64,000 nt of DNA from an uncultured Bacteroidales bacterium (GTDB taxonomy: Bacteria; Bacteroidota; Bacteroidia; Bacteroidales; WCHB1-69), in NCBI GenBank assembly GCA_937949745.1, contig CALECM010000132.1, forward strand, positions 35,629 to 99,628. The letters run 5' to 3'. The notes beneath the pieces are model-generated. The model did not search any database. It had not been told where the DNA came from and was given only the letters and a program-made list of their open reading frames with translations. Below are positions 8,350 through 17,555 of this stretch, in pieces. The position numbers and the translations under genes are program-made. Every line of letters starts with the position of its first letter. The stretch's first letter is position 1.

Positions 8350-9453
8350 ATGAAAAAAAGATTTATTATTTCTGGGGGTGGAACCGGTGGACATATCTTT
8401 CCTGCCATTGCCATCGCCAACCGTTTAAAGAAAACGATCCCGGATGCGGAAATACTTTTCATCGGGGCAGAGGACAAAATGGAGATGGAGCGTGTTCCCG
8501 AAGCCGGCTACCCGATCGTGGGACTGAAAATATACGGTATTAGCCGTGATTTTTCGCCCAAAGGTATTTCCCGAAATTTGCGATTGCCGGTTGCTTTGCT
8601 GAAATGCGCTTCAAAAGTAAAGGAAGTGATCCGGGAATTTAATCCGGATGTGGTGATTGGCGTGGGTGGATTTGCCAGCGGTCCGGCATTACGGACAGCC
8701 ATTAAAATGAAAATTCCCACCCTGATCCAGGAACAGAATTCTTTTCCTGGAATTACCAATAAATTATTGGGGAAAAAAGTGGATAAAATTTGTGTGGCTT
8801 ATCAGGGACTTGAAAAATTCTTCCCTCGTAAGAAATTGGTGCTTACCGGCAATCCGGTACGGGATATCATTCTAAATATCAATGATAAGAATGACCGGGC
8901 CTATTTGCTCTTCGGTTTACAAAAAGATAAAAAAACCATATTGGTAGTGGGAGGAAGTCTGGGCGCGCGCACCATTAATGAGGCGATTGCCAAAGGACTG
9001 GATGAATTGGAGAAACTGGATATACAGTTAATATGGCAGACCGGAGAAACTTATTACCGGAATATATCGCCGGATATACTTAGCCGCCAGAACGAACGGA
9101 TCAGGATCATGCCGTTTATTAAAGAAATGGACCAGGCTTATGCGGTAGCGGACATCATTATTTCACGTGCGGGAGCTATTGCCATTTCAGAATTAACCAT
9201 CGTAGGGAAACCCACTATATTAGTACCTTTCCCCTATGCGGCCGAAGATCATCAGACAAAAAACGCCATGGCGCTGGTGGAACGGAATGCGGCAAGACTC
9301 ATCCCGGACAACGATGCGGCAGAACTGCTGATTCCACAGCTGACGGAACTTATATTGCATGAAAGCGAGGCCGGAATGCTGGCCCAGAATATTAAAAAAA
9401 TGGCCCAGCCCAATGCGTTGGACAAAATTATCGAAGAAATAAATAACTTGTAA
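8350..9453 (+). CDS. murG: UDP-GlcNAc:undecaprenyl-PP-MurNAc-pentapeptide GlcNAc transferase
   Basis: MurG converts lipid I to lipid II at the inner face of the cytoplasmic membrane. The N-terminal GGGTGGHIFPA loop (residues ~9-19), the GVGGFASGPAL segment, LIQEQNSFPG, TGNPVR, the VVGGSLGA loop opening the C-terminal Rossmann domain, and the acceptor-site region SRAGAIAISEL with PYAAEDHQ are all present. It has 367 residues from the chosen ATG. Unlike the usual dcw cluster, it is followed by yqeY and a thioesterase rather than directly by murC. Confidence 0.95.
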   Translation: MKKRFIISGGGTGGHIFPAIAIANRLKKTIPDAEILFIGAEDKMEMERVPEAGYPIVGLKIYGISRDFSPKGISRNLRLPVALLKCASKVKEVIREFNPDVVIGVGGFASGPALRTAIKMKIPTLIQEQNSFPGITNKLLGKKVDKICVAYQGLEKFFPRKKLVLTGNPVRDIILNINDKNDRAYLLFGLQKDKKTILVVGGSLGARTINEAIAKGLDELEKLDIQLIWQTGETYYRNISPDILSRQNERIRIMPFIKEMDQAYAVADIIISRAGAIAISELTIVGKPTILVPFPYAAEDHQTKNAMALVERNAARLIPDNDAAELLIPQLTELILHESEAGMLAQNIKKMAQPNALDKIIEEINNL

Positions 9454-9464
9454 AAAGTAAAGAT

Positions 9465-9911
9465 ATGAATCTGGAAGAAAAAATCAATCAGGATATCAAA
9501 TCCGCTATGCTGGCAAAAGATAAGGACCGCTTAAACGCTTTACGTGCAGTGAAATCGGCTCTTTTACTCCTGAAAACGGAAAAAGGCGGAGGAGAAATTA
9601 CGGAAGAAACCGAATTAAAAACTTTACAAAAACTGGTGAAACAAAGGAAGGATTCCGCCGATCTTTACAAAAGCCAGGGAAGGGAAGACCTTTATCAGGA
9701 AGAAATAACACAGCTTGAAATTATATCCCAATATCTTCCCGCGCAGCTTTCCGACGAGGAGATCACGGATATCGTGAAGCAATTGATCTCGGATAACCAG
9801 ATCTCAGGGGTAAAGGAAATGGGTAAATTAATGGGATTGGCATCCAAAGCCATGACTGGAAAAGCAGATAATAAAAAGGTTTCTGAAATCGTAAAACAAC
9901 TCTTATCCTGA
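9465..9911 (+). CDS. GatB/YqeY domain protein
   Basis: A 148-residue helical protein of the YqeY family. It has the typical N-terminal LEEKINQDIKSAMLAKDKDRLNALRAVKSA and a C-terminal portion rich in Lys, Ala and Met (MGKLMGLASKAMTGKADNKK). The domain resembles the tail of the GatB amidotransferase subunit. Free-standing versions have no firmly established role, though tRNA-related activity is often suggested. It lies 11 bases after murG and 4 bases before the thioesterase gene, within a probable operon. Confidence 0.9.
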   Translation: MNLEEKINQDIKSAMLAKDKDRLNALRAVKSALLLLKTEKGGGEITEETELKTLQKLVKQRKDSADLYKSQGREDLYQEEITQLEIISQYLPAQLSDEEITDIVKQLISDNQISGVKEMGKLMGLASKAMTGKADNKKVSEIVKQLLS

Positions 9912-9915
9912 AGCT

Positions 9916-10392
9916 ATGAAAAGGGAAATCACAAACGTTTTTGCCAAAGAAGACTATCTCTGCTTTGCCTGTTCCCCGCATAATCCGATCGGACTGCAGT
10001 TAAATTTTTACGAAACCGAGGAAGGCGTGGAATCGATATGGGAACCGAAACAGCCTTATGAAGGATATCCGGGTGTGATCCACGGAGGAATCCAATCGGT
10101 TATGCTGGATGAGATTGCGGCCTGGACCGTTTATATCAAAGCCAAAACATCCGGTGTGACTTCCCGGTTGAACGTGAAATTCAAAAAACCGGTTTCTTCA
10201 AGACAGAAACAGCTCAAACTTAAAGGCCGGATCAATCGTTTCCAAAGGAATTTCTGTTATATCGACACATGGCTGCTGGATGAAAACGATACGGTCTGTG
10301 CTGAAGCGGAAGCGGTCTATTTCCTCTATCCGGTTGAAAAAGCCGTCGAAATGAAATGGTATCCTGAAGATTACAATAGTTTTTTCGAATAA
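9916..10392 (+). CDS. PaaI-type hotdog-fold thioesterase
   Basis: A 158-residue single hotdog domain. Residues ~50-72 read PGVIHGGIQSVMLDEIAAW, the long helix of the fold with the HGG motif and the acidic active-site residue of acyl-CoA thioesterases. The substrate cannot be told from sequence. Its stop overlaps the murC start (TAATG), so translation is probably coupled. Its placement between cell-wall genes and an acyl-ACP thioesterase may suggest envelope-lipid metabolism. Confidence 0.8.
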   Translation: MKREITNVFAKEDYLCFACSPHNPIGLQLNFYETEEGVESIWEPKQPYEGYPGVIHGGIQSVMLDEIAAWTVYIKAKTSGVTSRLNVKFKKPVSSRQKQLKLKGRINRFQRNFCYIDTWLLDENDTVCAEAEAVYFLYPVEKAVEMKWYPEDYNSFFE

Positions 10393-11756
10393 TGGACATC
10401 GACCGGATAAAAACAGTATATTTCCTGGGAATCGGGGGGATCGGGATGAGCGCGCTGGCCGGATATTTCCTGCAACGGAACTGTAAAGTATACGGTTATG
10501 ACCTCACGCCTACAGGAATTACGGATAAATTGATCCGGGAAGGCGCTGTTATCCACTTTAAAGAAGATGTAAAATTAATACCGGAACATACCGATATCGT
10601 GATCCACACGCCGGCAGTCCCCAAAACCCACGCGGAATACCGTTTTTTTGAGGACCATGGAATTCCTGTTTACAAACGCGCTGAAATTTTAGGATGGATC
10701 ACGGAAAAACATCATACGATCGCCGTAGCCGGAACACATGGCAAAACGACCACGAGCGCCCTGATATCCCATATTCTTTATCCGGAAATTAATATTACGG
10801 CTTTCATCGGAGGCCTACTGAAAAATAGCGGTACTAATTTTATCGCCGGACAAAAGGACAGCATTATGGTCGCCGAAGCGGATGAATACGACCGTTCCTT
10901 CCTGCAACTTCATCCTACCACTGCCATTATTACCTCTATGGATGCCGATCATTTGGATATCTACGGAGAAAAGGATATGCTGGAGAATTCTTTCCGGCAA
11001 TTTAGCATGCAAATCAGAGATAACGGAGCTCTTATCATCCATGAAAATATAGCCGGAAAAATAGACCGTGCCAATAAGATTACCTATGGCTTTCATCGTA
11101 ATAGTGATTATTTCGCGACTGATATTGAATTATTTCCGGATAAGACGGTTTTTACTCTACACCATCATGAGAAGGTTTTCCGCAACATTACGATCGGCAT
11201 CCCGGGAGAATATAATCTTTTGAACGGTCTCGCAGCCATAGCGGCCGTAAGAGAACAATTTAAGGGAAAAGGAGTTCCGGGTTATGATTTTATTTTTGAT
11301 AAATTAGCTTCTTTCGAAGGCGTGAAGAGACGTTTCGACTACCGGATTTACCGTGACGATCTGGTTTATATAGACGATTACGCCCATCATCCCAAAGAGA
11401 TCTCTTCCGTTATCGATGCCGTAAAAGCTGCCTTTCCCAACAAAAAGATTACCGGGATATTTCAACCTCATCTTTACAGCCGGACCAAAGATTTCGGAAC
11501 GGAATTTGCCCGTTCCCTGGAAAAACTTGACCGGATTATTTTACTGGATATTTATCCGGCACGGGAAGAACCTATACCGGAAATTTCTTCCGAATGGCTT
11601 CTGGACCTCATCCGTAATCATAATAAAATACTTCTGCCGTTTGACGAAGTTCTCCCTTTTTTAGAAAATCATCCGCCTGAAGTATTGCTTACTATCGGAG
11701 CCGGTAATATCGATAAACTGGTGCCGGTACTGGAAAACGGATTAAACCGCGAATAA
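10392..11756 (+). CDS. murC: UDP-N-acetylmuramate--L-alanine ligase
   Basis: MurC attaches L-alanine to UDP-MurNAc with ATP in the cytoplasm. The N-terminal GIGGIGMSALA loop binds the UDP sugar, AGTHGKTTTSALI (residues ~115-127) is the P-loop, EADEYDRSF and the Mg-binding HLDIYG follow, and the C-terminal domain carries DDYAHHPKEI and FQPHLYSR. At 454 residues it is of normal length. The murC-specific C-terminal DDYAHHP block separates it from Mpl and MurD-F. It follows the hotdog thioesterase with overlapping start and stop. Confidence 0.95.
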   Translation: MDIDRIKTVYFLGIGGIGMSALAGYFLQRNCKVYGYDLTPTGITDKLIREGAVIHFKEDVKLIPEHTDIVIHTPAVPKTHAEYRFFEDHGIPVYKRAEILGWITEKHHTIAVAGTHGKTTTSALISHILYPEINITAFIGGLLKNSGTNFIAGQKDSIMVAEADEYDRSFLQLHPTTAIITSMDADHLDIYGEKDMLENSFRQFSMQIRDNGALIIHENIAGKIDRANKITYGFHRNSDYFATDIELFPDKTVFTLHHHEKVFRNITIGIPGEYNLLNGLAAIAAVREQFKGKGVPGYDFIFDKLASFEGVKRRFDYRIYRDDLVYIDDYAHHPKEISSVIDAVKAAFPNKKITGIFQPHLYSRTKDFGTEFARSLEKLDRIILLDIYPAREEPIPEISSEWLLDLIRNHNKILLPFDEVLPFLENHPPEVLLTIGAGNIDKLVPVLENGLNRE

Positions 11757-11779
11757 CCGACATTCTAAAAAAATACATT

Positions 11780-12526
11780 ATGGATAACGATAACATTTTT
11801 GAACAGGATTACCAGATTCTTTCGTATTATATTGATACCCAATCCGAACTTACCGCTCATCAACTACTGCTTATGATGCAGGAAATTGCCTGGGCCCATG
11901 TGGAGTTCCATAAGATCGGCTGGGATTATTTATATCAATTCAACCAGTTCTGGGCTCTAACACGGATGCATGTAAAAATCTACCGGATGCCTAAATGGAA
12001 TGAGAAAGTAAAACTACGGACATGGGGCAAAGTATCGGATCATATTCTCCACTTCAGGGATCATGAAATGGTGGACGAAAGCGGGAATATCATCATGGGA
12101 GCCACTTCCACATGGGTTATCCTGGATTTTACAACGGGAAGACCCCAGAAAGTGGAAAACCTGCCCTCCTATCTTTATATTAACGAACATAAAAATGCCA
12201 TCGTGGAAAATGCTCCCAAAATAAAAACAGTAGCTTTCACGGGAGATCGTACTTTCAAACCGGTGGTTTTTTCCGATCTGGATGTGAACCGTCACGTCAA
12301 CAACAGCAAATACTTACAATTCGCGATCGATGCTTTCGACATTGATTACGTGGAAACGAACCGTTTAAAAGAATTCTTGGTCAACTATACCGGTCAGGCT
12401 AAAAAAGGGGATTCCTATGCCGTACAATTCAGTGAAATTGAACCGGACAATTTTATTACCGGCATTTTTGCCGAAGAGAAAAACCGCGAACTTGCCCGTA
12501 TCCAAACGATATGGGAAAAAAGGTAA
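11780..12526 (+). CDS. Acyl-ACP thioesterase
   Basis: A 248-residue double-hotdog protein of the FatA/FatB-like acyl-ACP thioesterase family. The first hotdog covers ~1-130, with WALTRMHVKI and the GATSTWVILD strand. The second covers ~150-248, with SDLDVNRHVNNSKYL, where the Asn-His pair belongs to the catalytic site. It releases free fatty acids from acyl carrier protein in the cytoplasm. It lies 23 bases after murC and converges on hutI with 7 bases between the stops. Confidence 0.88.
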   Translation: MDNDNIFEQDYQILSYYIDTQSELTAHQLLLMMQEIAWAHVEFHKIGWDYLYQFNQFWALTRMHVKIYRMPKWNEKVKLRTWGKVSDHILHFRDHEMVDESGNIIMGATSTWVILDFTTGRPQKVENLPSYLYINEHKNAIVENAPKIKTVAFTGDRTFKPVVFSDLDVNRHVNNSKYLQFAIDAFDIDYVETNRLKEFLVNYTGQAKKGDSYAVQFSEIEPDNFITGIFAEEKNRELARIQTIWEKR

Positions 12527-12533
12527 CGATTCC

Positions 12534-13787
12534 TTATACTCTTTTTCCGTTCAGGAACACCTGCTCCACTTTATTAGAGCCATAAGCATAAGGCATATAT
12601 TCAATGGTCGGAATGGATTTAGCGATAAAGAAATTCGCTAATTTTCCCCGGGCGATCGTCCCTAATTGGTCGCTTACTCCCATTGCATAAGCGGAATTCA
12701 GGGTCACCGCGTTAATGGCTTCTTCCGGAAGTAACCGGTATTTAATGCAGCCCATGGAAAGGATCAACTGCATATTTCCCGACGGGGAAGATCCCGGGTT
12801 AAAATCAGACGCCAGTGCGAGAGGCAGTCCGGCATCGATCATTTTACGGGCGGGAGCATATACCATTCCAAGAAAAAAAGCTGCGCCGGGCAACAAGGTG
12901 GGCATGGTTTCCGAACCTAAAAGCGTATCTATTTCCTCCTGTCCCGTAAATTCCAGATGGTCGACGGAGAGTGCGTTATATTTAACTCCCACCTGTATTC
13001 CACCGGAATAATCAAGCTCATTAGCATGAATTTTGGGACGTAACCCGTATTTCATTCCCTGCATCAGGATCCTTTCGGTCTCATCTTCGGTAAAAAACCC
13101 TTTATCACAAAATACGTCAATATAATCAGCCAATTCTTCCGATGCAACCATCGGTATCATTTCGTTAATCACCAGATCCACATAATCGCCCTGGTTGCCT
13201 TTATATTCCAAAGGAACAGCATGCGCGCCCAAAAAAGTTGACCGGATCGTAATAGGGGTAGTTTCTTTTAATTTCCTTATAACCCTTAACATTTTTAATT
13301 CGTCTTCCGTGGTAAGCCCGTAACCGCTTTTTATTTCCACAGCTCCAGTCCCTAAGAAAATGATCTCTTCGATTCGTCCCTTCGCCTGTTCGTAAAGTTC
13401 TTCTTCGGATGTATGATGTAATAACCGGGCCGAATTAAGTATTCCTCCTCCTCTCTTGGCTATCTCCTCATAACTTAATCCTCTGATCTTATCAATATAT
13501 TCTATTTCCCTGCTTCCTGCATAAACCAGATGTGTATGGGAATCACAAAAGCATGGGAATACCATCCGTCCCTTCACGTCTATCTTTTCGATTTCCTCAT
13601 TTACGGAGGCCAGATTTATTTTTGAAACCTCCGACATCGGCCCGAAATCAACAATCCTATCTTTTTCGGTTAAAAGATAAGCATCCTGAATAGTGTCAAG
13701 TTTACTCATCTCTTTTCCGGCCCTGAAATCTACTTTTTCTTCCTCTACATGAACAAGTTGTCCTACATTTTGTAATAATAATGCCAT
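12534..13787 (-). CDS. hutI: Imidazolonepropionase
   Basis: Amidohydrolase of histidine degradation that opens 4-imidazolone-5-propionate to N-formimino-L-glutamate. Metal and substrate motifs: DSHTHLVYAGSR, LGAHAVP, KIHANELDYSGG, SVDHLEF and ASDFNPGSSPS. The start MALLLQN at 13787 gives 417 residues, the standard length. A longer reading from 13835 would begin upstream of its own promoter. hutH, hutU and ftcD are not adjacent, which is unusual for a pathway often kept in one cluster. Confidence 0.94.
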   Translation of the reverse strand: MALLLQNVGQLVHVEEEKVDFRAGKEMSKLDTIQDAYLLTEKDRIVDFGPMSEVSKINLASVNEEIEKIDVKGRMVFPCFCDSHTHLVYAGSREIEYIDKIRGLSYEEIAKRGGGILNSARLLHHTSEEELYEQAKGRIEEIIFLGTGAVEIKSGYGLTTEDELKMLRVIRKLKETTPITIRSTFLGAHAVPLEYKGNQGDYVDLVINEMIPMVASEELADYIDVFCDKGFFTEDETERILMQGMKYGLRPKIHANELDYSGGIQVGVKYNALSVDHLEFTGQEEIDTLLGSETMPTLLPGAAFFLGMVYAPARKMIDAGLPLALASDFNPGSSPSGNMQLILSMGCIKYRLLPEEAINAVTLNSAYAMGVSDQLGTIARGKLANFFIAKSIPTIEYMPYAYGSNKVEQVFLNGKRV

Positions 13788-13803
13788 GATTTCTATTTTT
13801 CCA

Positions 13804-13811
13804 CAAAAATA
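13804..13811 (-). promoter_or_regulatory. Promoter -7 element for hutI
   Basis: The minus strand reads TATTTTTG, with a TTG 21 bases upstream that fits the -33 position. It points away from the oppositely directed -7 element at 13825-13832, so the two promoters overlap. Confidence 0.65.
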
Positions 13812-13824
13812 CAAGGAAAATATG

Positions 13825-13832
13825 TATATTTG
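13825..13832 (+). promoter_or_regulatory. Promoter -7 element for the C10 protease gene
   Basis: TATATTTG followed by CA, about 60 bases upstream of the ATG at 13894. It sits within the -33 region of the hutI promoter. Confidence 0.6.
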
Positions 13833-13893
13833 CAATTGATATTACTATTTATTATCACGAAAAAGGATTTTTATAACGTATTTCTTCTTTACC

Positions 13894-15990
13894 ATGAAAA
13901 AAATTTTAACGATCATTAGTCTTTTCCTTTTACCTTTTTTTGTATTAGCCCAAAGTATAAGCCGGGAAGACATGATGAAATTCGGAAAGACAGCTTTTCA
14001 GCAACGCAGTTCCCACACCAATCTCTTCAGCAATGATGTTCAGGTTAAAGATATTGAATTTATTACAGAAGGTAGTGATACTTTAATGGCTATTTTCAAT
14101 TTCGCGGAAGGAGGATTTATCGTTTTAAGCGCTGATGAGGCCGCATTTCCTGTTTTAGCTTATTCTACAGAAAGCAATTTATGGATCCAAAATATGCCTC
14201 CCGCTGCCAAATTCTGGATTGACGGTTATAAAGAAGATATCAACAATATTAAAAGACTCGGACTGGAACCGGATGCCAAAACCAAAAAAGCATGGAGTAC
14301 GATTAAGGAGGGACGCCAAACCAGAACATCTCCTGTAGTGTCTCCTATGGTAACGGCAAAATGGAACCAGGACAAATTTTATAATCAGTATTCTCCATCG
14401 GATGTTCAGGCGCCGACCGGTTATGACGGAAAAGTGCCTAACGGTTGTGTAGCCTTAACAATGGCGATGATCATGTATTATTACCGCTATCCGGTAACCG
14501 GACAGGGAACCCATACCAACTCTACTTCCTACGGGAACTACAGAGTGGATTTTTCAGAACAGTATTATAACTATGATATGATGCTGGATGCGTTAACTTC
14601 ATTGAACAGTGAAGTGGCGAAACTGATCTTCCATTGCGCTACAAGTGTGGACATGAATTATGCAGCGGACGGTTCGGGCGCATACAGCACAAATGTTCCT
14701 AAAGCCTTCAAAAATTATTTCAAATATTCTCCGGATATAAGGCTTATTACCAAAGGAGACTATTCGGAAACCGATTGGAAAACCGAAATTATTACCGAAT
14801 TAAATAAAACCCATCCTGTTTATTACGGAGGATGCAACAGTGACGGTTGCCATGCTTATGTTTGCGACGGATATGACGGTGATTCCCTATTCCATTTTAA
14901 TCTGGGCTGGGGAGGATACGGAAACGGTTACTATGTGATCAATGAGACCAGTAACGCAGCCGGCGGTTATCCCAGGAGACAGGAAGCGATTATCAATATT
15001 TACCCTACTCAGGAATACCCATATTATTGCCAGTCTGAGAAACTCATTACCGCTTCGCAAGGCACTCTTGAAGATGGAAGTAACAGTAATAATTACCAGA
15101 ATAACAGTAATTGCACCTATATCATTGCGCCGCCGAACGTTCAGAGATTTACCGTAAACATCCAAAACCTGAAAACAGAAGCCGGGCATGATTCCCTTTC
15201 TTTCTGGAAAGGTCATCCCAGTAAGGGAGATCTTGTCGGTTCTTTCTCCGGCAGTCTGACCAATCATACCCTGTATATTACAACCGATTCACTCTATGTT
15301 ACGTTCAAAACCAACGAAACTAATACGGATGAGGGCTGGAGACTGACCTATTCCACAAGCCAAAAAGACCGACAGTGTTCATTGCAGGTGCTTTCCACAC
15401 ATTCCGGCTATTTTGAAGACGGAAGCGGGGATGATCCGTATGCTCCCGATTTGAATTGCTCCTGGACAATAAGACCTGCTAATTCCGCTACCGTCGAATA
15501 TATCGCAGTACAATTTTATGAATTCGATTTAAGTCCCGAAGACCGGGTCGTAATATATACTGCAGGCACTAATCCGGTAATGCTGGCTTGTTTTGGAGGT
15601 GACGAGGTTCCCGGAGATATTATATTCTATGAAAGAAGTATCAAGATTACGCTTCAGACTGATAACGACTTGCAACGTGGTGGAATTAAAGTAACATGGC
15701 ATACCAATGTTTCGCTTGGTGTTAATGATGAGATTTCAGAAGACAACTTCGTTGTATACCCCAACCCTGCCACAAACCAATTCAAGATACAATTTCCAGG
15801 TTCTGCTACCGGTAACTGGAATGTTTCCCTTTATGATATTACAGGTAAAACTATTTCCAATACAACAATATCAGTAGATCATGACCATATTCATCAAATG
15901 AATATTTCTAATCTTCCCGCGGGATTTTACTGGGTTAAACTGGGAAATAGCAGAGATGGCGAATTTACCAAAAAACTTGTGGTACACTAA
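13894..15990 (+). CDS. Secreted C10-family cysteine protease with two CUB domains and T9SS sorting domain
   Basis: A 698-residue modular exoprotease. A signal peptide (1-19, ending VLAQ) is followed by a streptopain-type propeptide (~20-125) containing GGFIVLSADEAAFPVLAYS. The C10 catalytic domain (~145-370) has nucleophile Cys185 in VPNGCVALTMAM, catalytic His320 in GCHAYVCDGYD, and LGWGGYGNGYY after it. Two CUB-like beta domains follow (~378-490 and ~497-607), each opening with a Cys and an SGxxxDGS-like turn. A C-terminal type A sorting domain (~620-698) has YPNPATNQF, GKTIS and LPAGFYWVKL. The protein should cross the inner membrane by Sec and the outer membrane by T9SS. Relatives include streptopain and interpain. 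Confidence 0.9.
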   Translation: MKKILTIISLFLLPFFVLAQSISREDMMKFGKTAFQQRSSHTNLFSNDVQVKDIEFITEGSDTLMAIFNFAEGGFIVLSADEAAFPVLAYSTESNLWIQNMPPAAKFWIDGYKEDINNIKRLGLEPDAKTKKAWSTIKEGRQTRTSPVVSPMVTAKWNQDKFYNQYSPSDVQAPTGYDGKVPNGCVALTMAMIMYYYRYPVTGQGTHTNSTSYGNYRVDFSEQYYNYDMMLDALTSLNSEVAKLIFHCATSVDMNYAADGSGAYSTNVPKAFKNYFKYSPDIRLITKGDYSETDWKTEIITELNKTHPVYYGGCNSDGCHAYVCDGYDGDSLFHFNLGWGGYGNGYYVINETSNAAGGYPRRQEAIINIYPTQEYPYYCQSEKLITASQGTLEDGSNSNNYQNNSNCTYIIAPPNVQRFTVNIQNLKTEAGHDSLSFWKGHPSKGDLVGSFSGSLTNHTLYITTDSLYVTFKTNETNTDEGWRLTYSTSQKDRQCSLQVLSTHSGYFEDGSGDDPYAPDLNCSWTIRPANSATVEYIAVQFYEFDLSPEDRVVIYTAGTNPVMLACFGGDEVPGDIIFYERSIKITLQTDNDLQRGGIKVTWHTNVSLGVNDEISEDNFVVYPNPATNQFKIQFPGSATGNWNVSLYDITGKTISNTTISVDHDHIHQMNISNLPAGFYWVKLGNSRDGEFTKKLVVH

Positions 15991-16014
15991 TCACAAGAAA
16001 AGTATTATAAAGAA

Positions 16015-16048
16015 AACTCCGGCTGATAAATCGACCGGAGTTTTTTTA
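16015..16048 (+). terminator. Rho-independent terminator after the C10 protease gene
   Basis: 8-bp stem AACTCCGG (16015-16022) / CCGGAGTT (16035-16042) with a 12-base loop, running into a T tract. Confidence 0.85.
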
Positions 16049-16196
16049 TTTGAAGTATTCATGTAATCGACCGTATTGATATGTTTACTTATCCCATAAA
16101 AAGAATTATCCGGAAAGTTTGATTTTGTTATCCCGATACAGTGAAGGCTCTCTCTTGTATTTGATAAACGGATTCTTCGTTATCACTCAGAATGAC

Positions 16197-16240
16197 AAGA
16201 GCCTGTCCAAAAAGTTTGACTTTTCGGACAGGCTCTTTTA
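16197..16240. terminator. Bidirectional terminator between convergent genes
   Basis: 12-bp perfect stem AAGAGCCTGTCC (16197-16208) / GGACAGGCTCTT (16226-16237), with an inner A/T extension and T-rich flank. It lies just before the DUF1015 stop and can serve that minus-strand gene as well as block read-through from the left. Confidence 0.8.
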
Positions 16241-16258
16241 TATTTATGGTGATTTTAT

Positions 16259-17509
16259 TTATTCCAATTCGTGAATTACGAGTCCCGACCTAAGTTTAGG
16301 TTCGAACCATGTGGTCTTGGGAGGCATAATGTTACCGGTATCCGCGATATCGATCAATTGTTGCATAGATACGGGATAAAGCGCAAAACCAACCTTCATT
16401 TCCCCGTTATCCACCCGTCTTTTTAATTCGCCCAGGCCTCTGATTCCGCCCACGAAATCAATCCGTTTATCCGTCCTGAGGTCTTTAATATCCAATATAT
16501 GATCCAACACCAGATTAGAAAGAATAGTCACATCAAGAACACCGATAGGATCATGGTCATTATAGGTACCTTCTTTTGCCGTAAGTTTATACCAGTTACC
16601 ATCGATGTACATACTAAATTCATGCAATTTAGCCGGTTTATAAGTATCCGGTCCCATCTTTTCAATATGAAATGATTCAGCCAATTTATTCAGGAATTCG
16701 TCATTTGACAATCCGTTAAGATCTTTAACCACACGGTTATAATCAATAATCTGCAATTGACTGGCGGGGAACATCACGGCCATAAAATAATTATACTCTT
16801 CTTCTCCGGTGTGCCGCGGATTTTGATTTCTCTTTTCGCTTCCTACCAATGCGGCGGCGGCTGTCCGGTGGTGACCGTCGGCAACATATAAAGCCGGTAT
16901 TTCATTTTTGAAAATCTCCGCGATTTCCTTATTGGTTTGAGCATCGTTGATCACCCAGAAATGATGTCCGAATCCGTCTTCTGTTACAAAATCATATTCC
17001 GGTTTCTGATTCTTTACGATACCTTCCACGATAGTATTGATCCTGTCATTATCGGGATAACTGAAAAATACCGGTTCAACATTGGCATTCGTGATACGAA
17101 CGTGGATCATACGGTCTTCTTCTTTATCTTTTCTCGTCAATTCATGTTTTTTGATCACGTTATTCAGGTAATCGTCGATATGCGCTGCGCCTACAATACC
17201 GTATTGTGTGCGACCGTTCATCGTTTGGGCATAGATGTAAAATTTATCTTCTTCATCTTTAACAAGCCAGCCGTTTTTCTTGAACAGCTCATAATTTTCC
17301 ACCACTTTGTCATATACTTCCTGAGAATGTTCATCTATTCCTGCAGGAAGGTCAATTTCCGCTTTAGTAATCCTCAATAAAGAATAAGGATTATCGGCCG
17401 CTTCACGTCTTGCCTCTTCAGAGTTAAGTACATCGTAAGGCCTGGAAGCCAATTGTTTTACAATATCTTTAGGAGGGCGTAATCCCTTGAAAGCTTTTAC
17501 AATTGCCAT
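16259..17509 (-). CDS. DUF1015 family protein
   Basis: A 416-residue protein that starts MAIVKAFKGLRPPKDIVKQLASRPYDV, the conserved DUF1015 opening, and carries YVADGHHRTAAA near residue 210. The family is widespread in Bacteroidota and Clostridia, often next to serine-biosynthesis genes, but has no established function. Here it is monocistronic with its own promoter (TAAATTTG, 17548-17555) and terminator. The conserved DGHHR block suggests an enzyme, which is inference only. Confidence 0.9.
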   Translation of the reverse strand: MAIVKAFKGLRPPKDIVKQLASRPYDVLNSEEARREAADNPYSLLRITKAEIDLPAGIDEHSQEVYDKVVENYELFKKNGWLVKDEEDKFYIYAQTMNGRTQYGIVGAAHIDDYLNNVIKKHELTRKDKEEDRMIHVRITNANVEPVFFSYPDNDRINTIVEGIVKNQKPEYDFVTEDGFGHHFWVINDAQTNKEIAEIFKNEIPALYVADGHHRTAAAALVGSEKRNQNPRHTGEEEYNYFMAVMFPASQLQIIDYNRVVKDLNGLSNDEFLNKLAESFHIEKMGPDTYKPAKLHEFSMYIDGNWYKLTAKEGTYNDHDPIGVLDVTILSNLVLDHILDIKDLRTDKRIDFVGGIRGLGELKRRVDNGEMKVGFALYPVSMQQLIDIADTGNIMPPKTTWFEPKLRSGLVIHELE

Positions 17510-17547
17510 AATAGAATTATTTAAGGGTTTATAAAAATAAAATCTTG

Positions 17548-17555
17548 CAAATTTA
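17548..17555 (-). promoter_or_regulatory. Promoter -7 element for the DUF1015 gene
   Basis: The minus strand reads TAAATTTG followed by CA, 38 bases upstream of the ATG. Confidence 0.55.

Noticed and set aside
16141..16200. Degenerate ATTCT/AGAAT palindromic sequence resembling intergenic repeat families
   Set aside because: A single copy in the window and an imperfect stem; nothing to support a repeat family.
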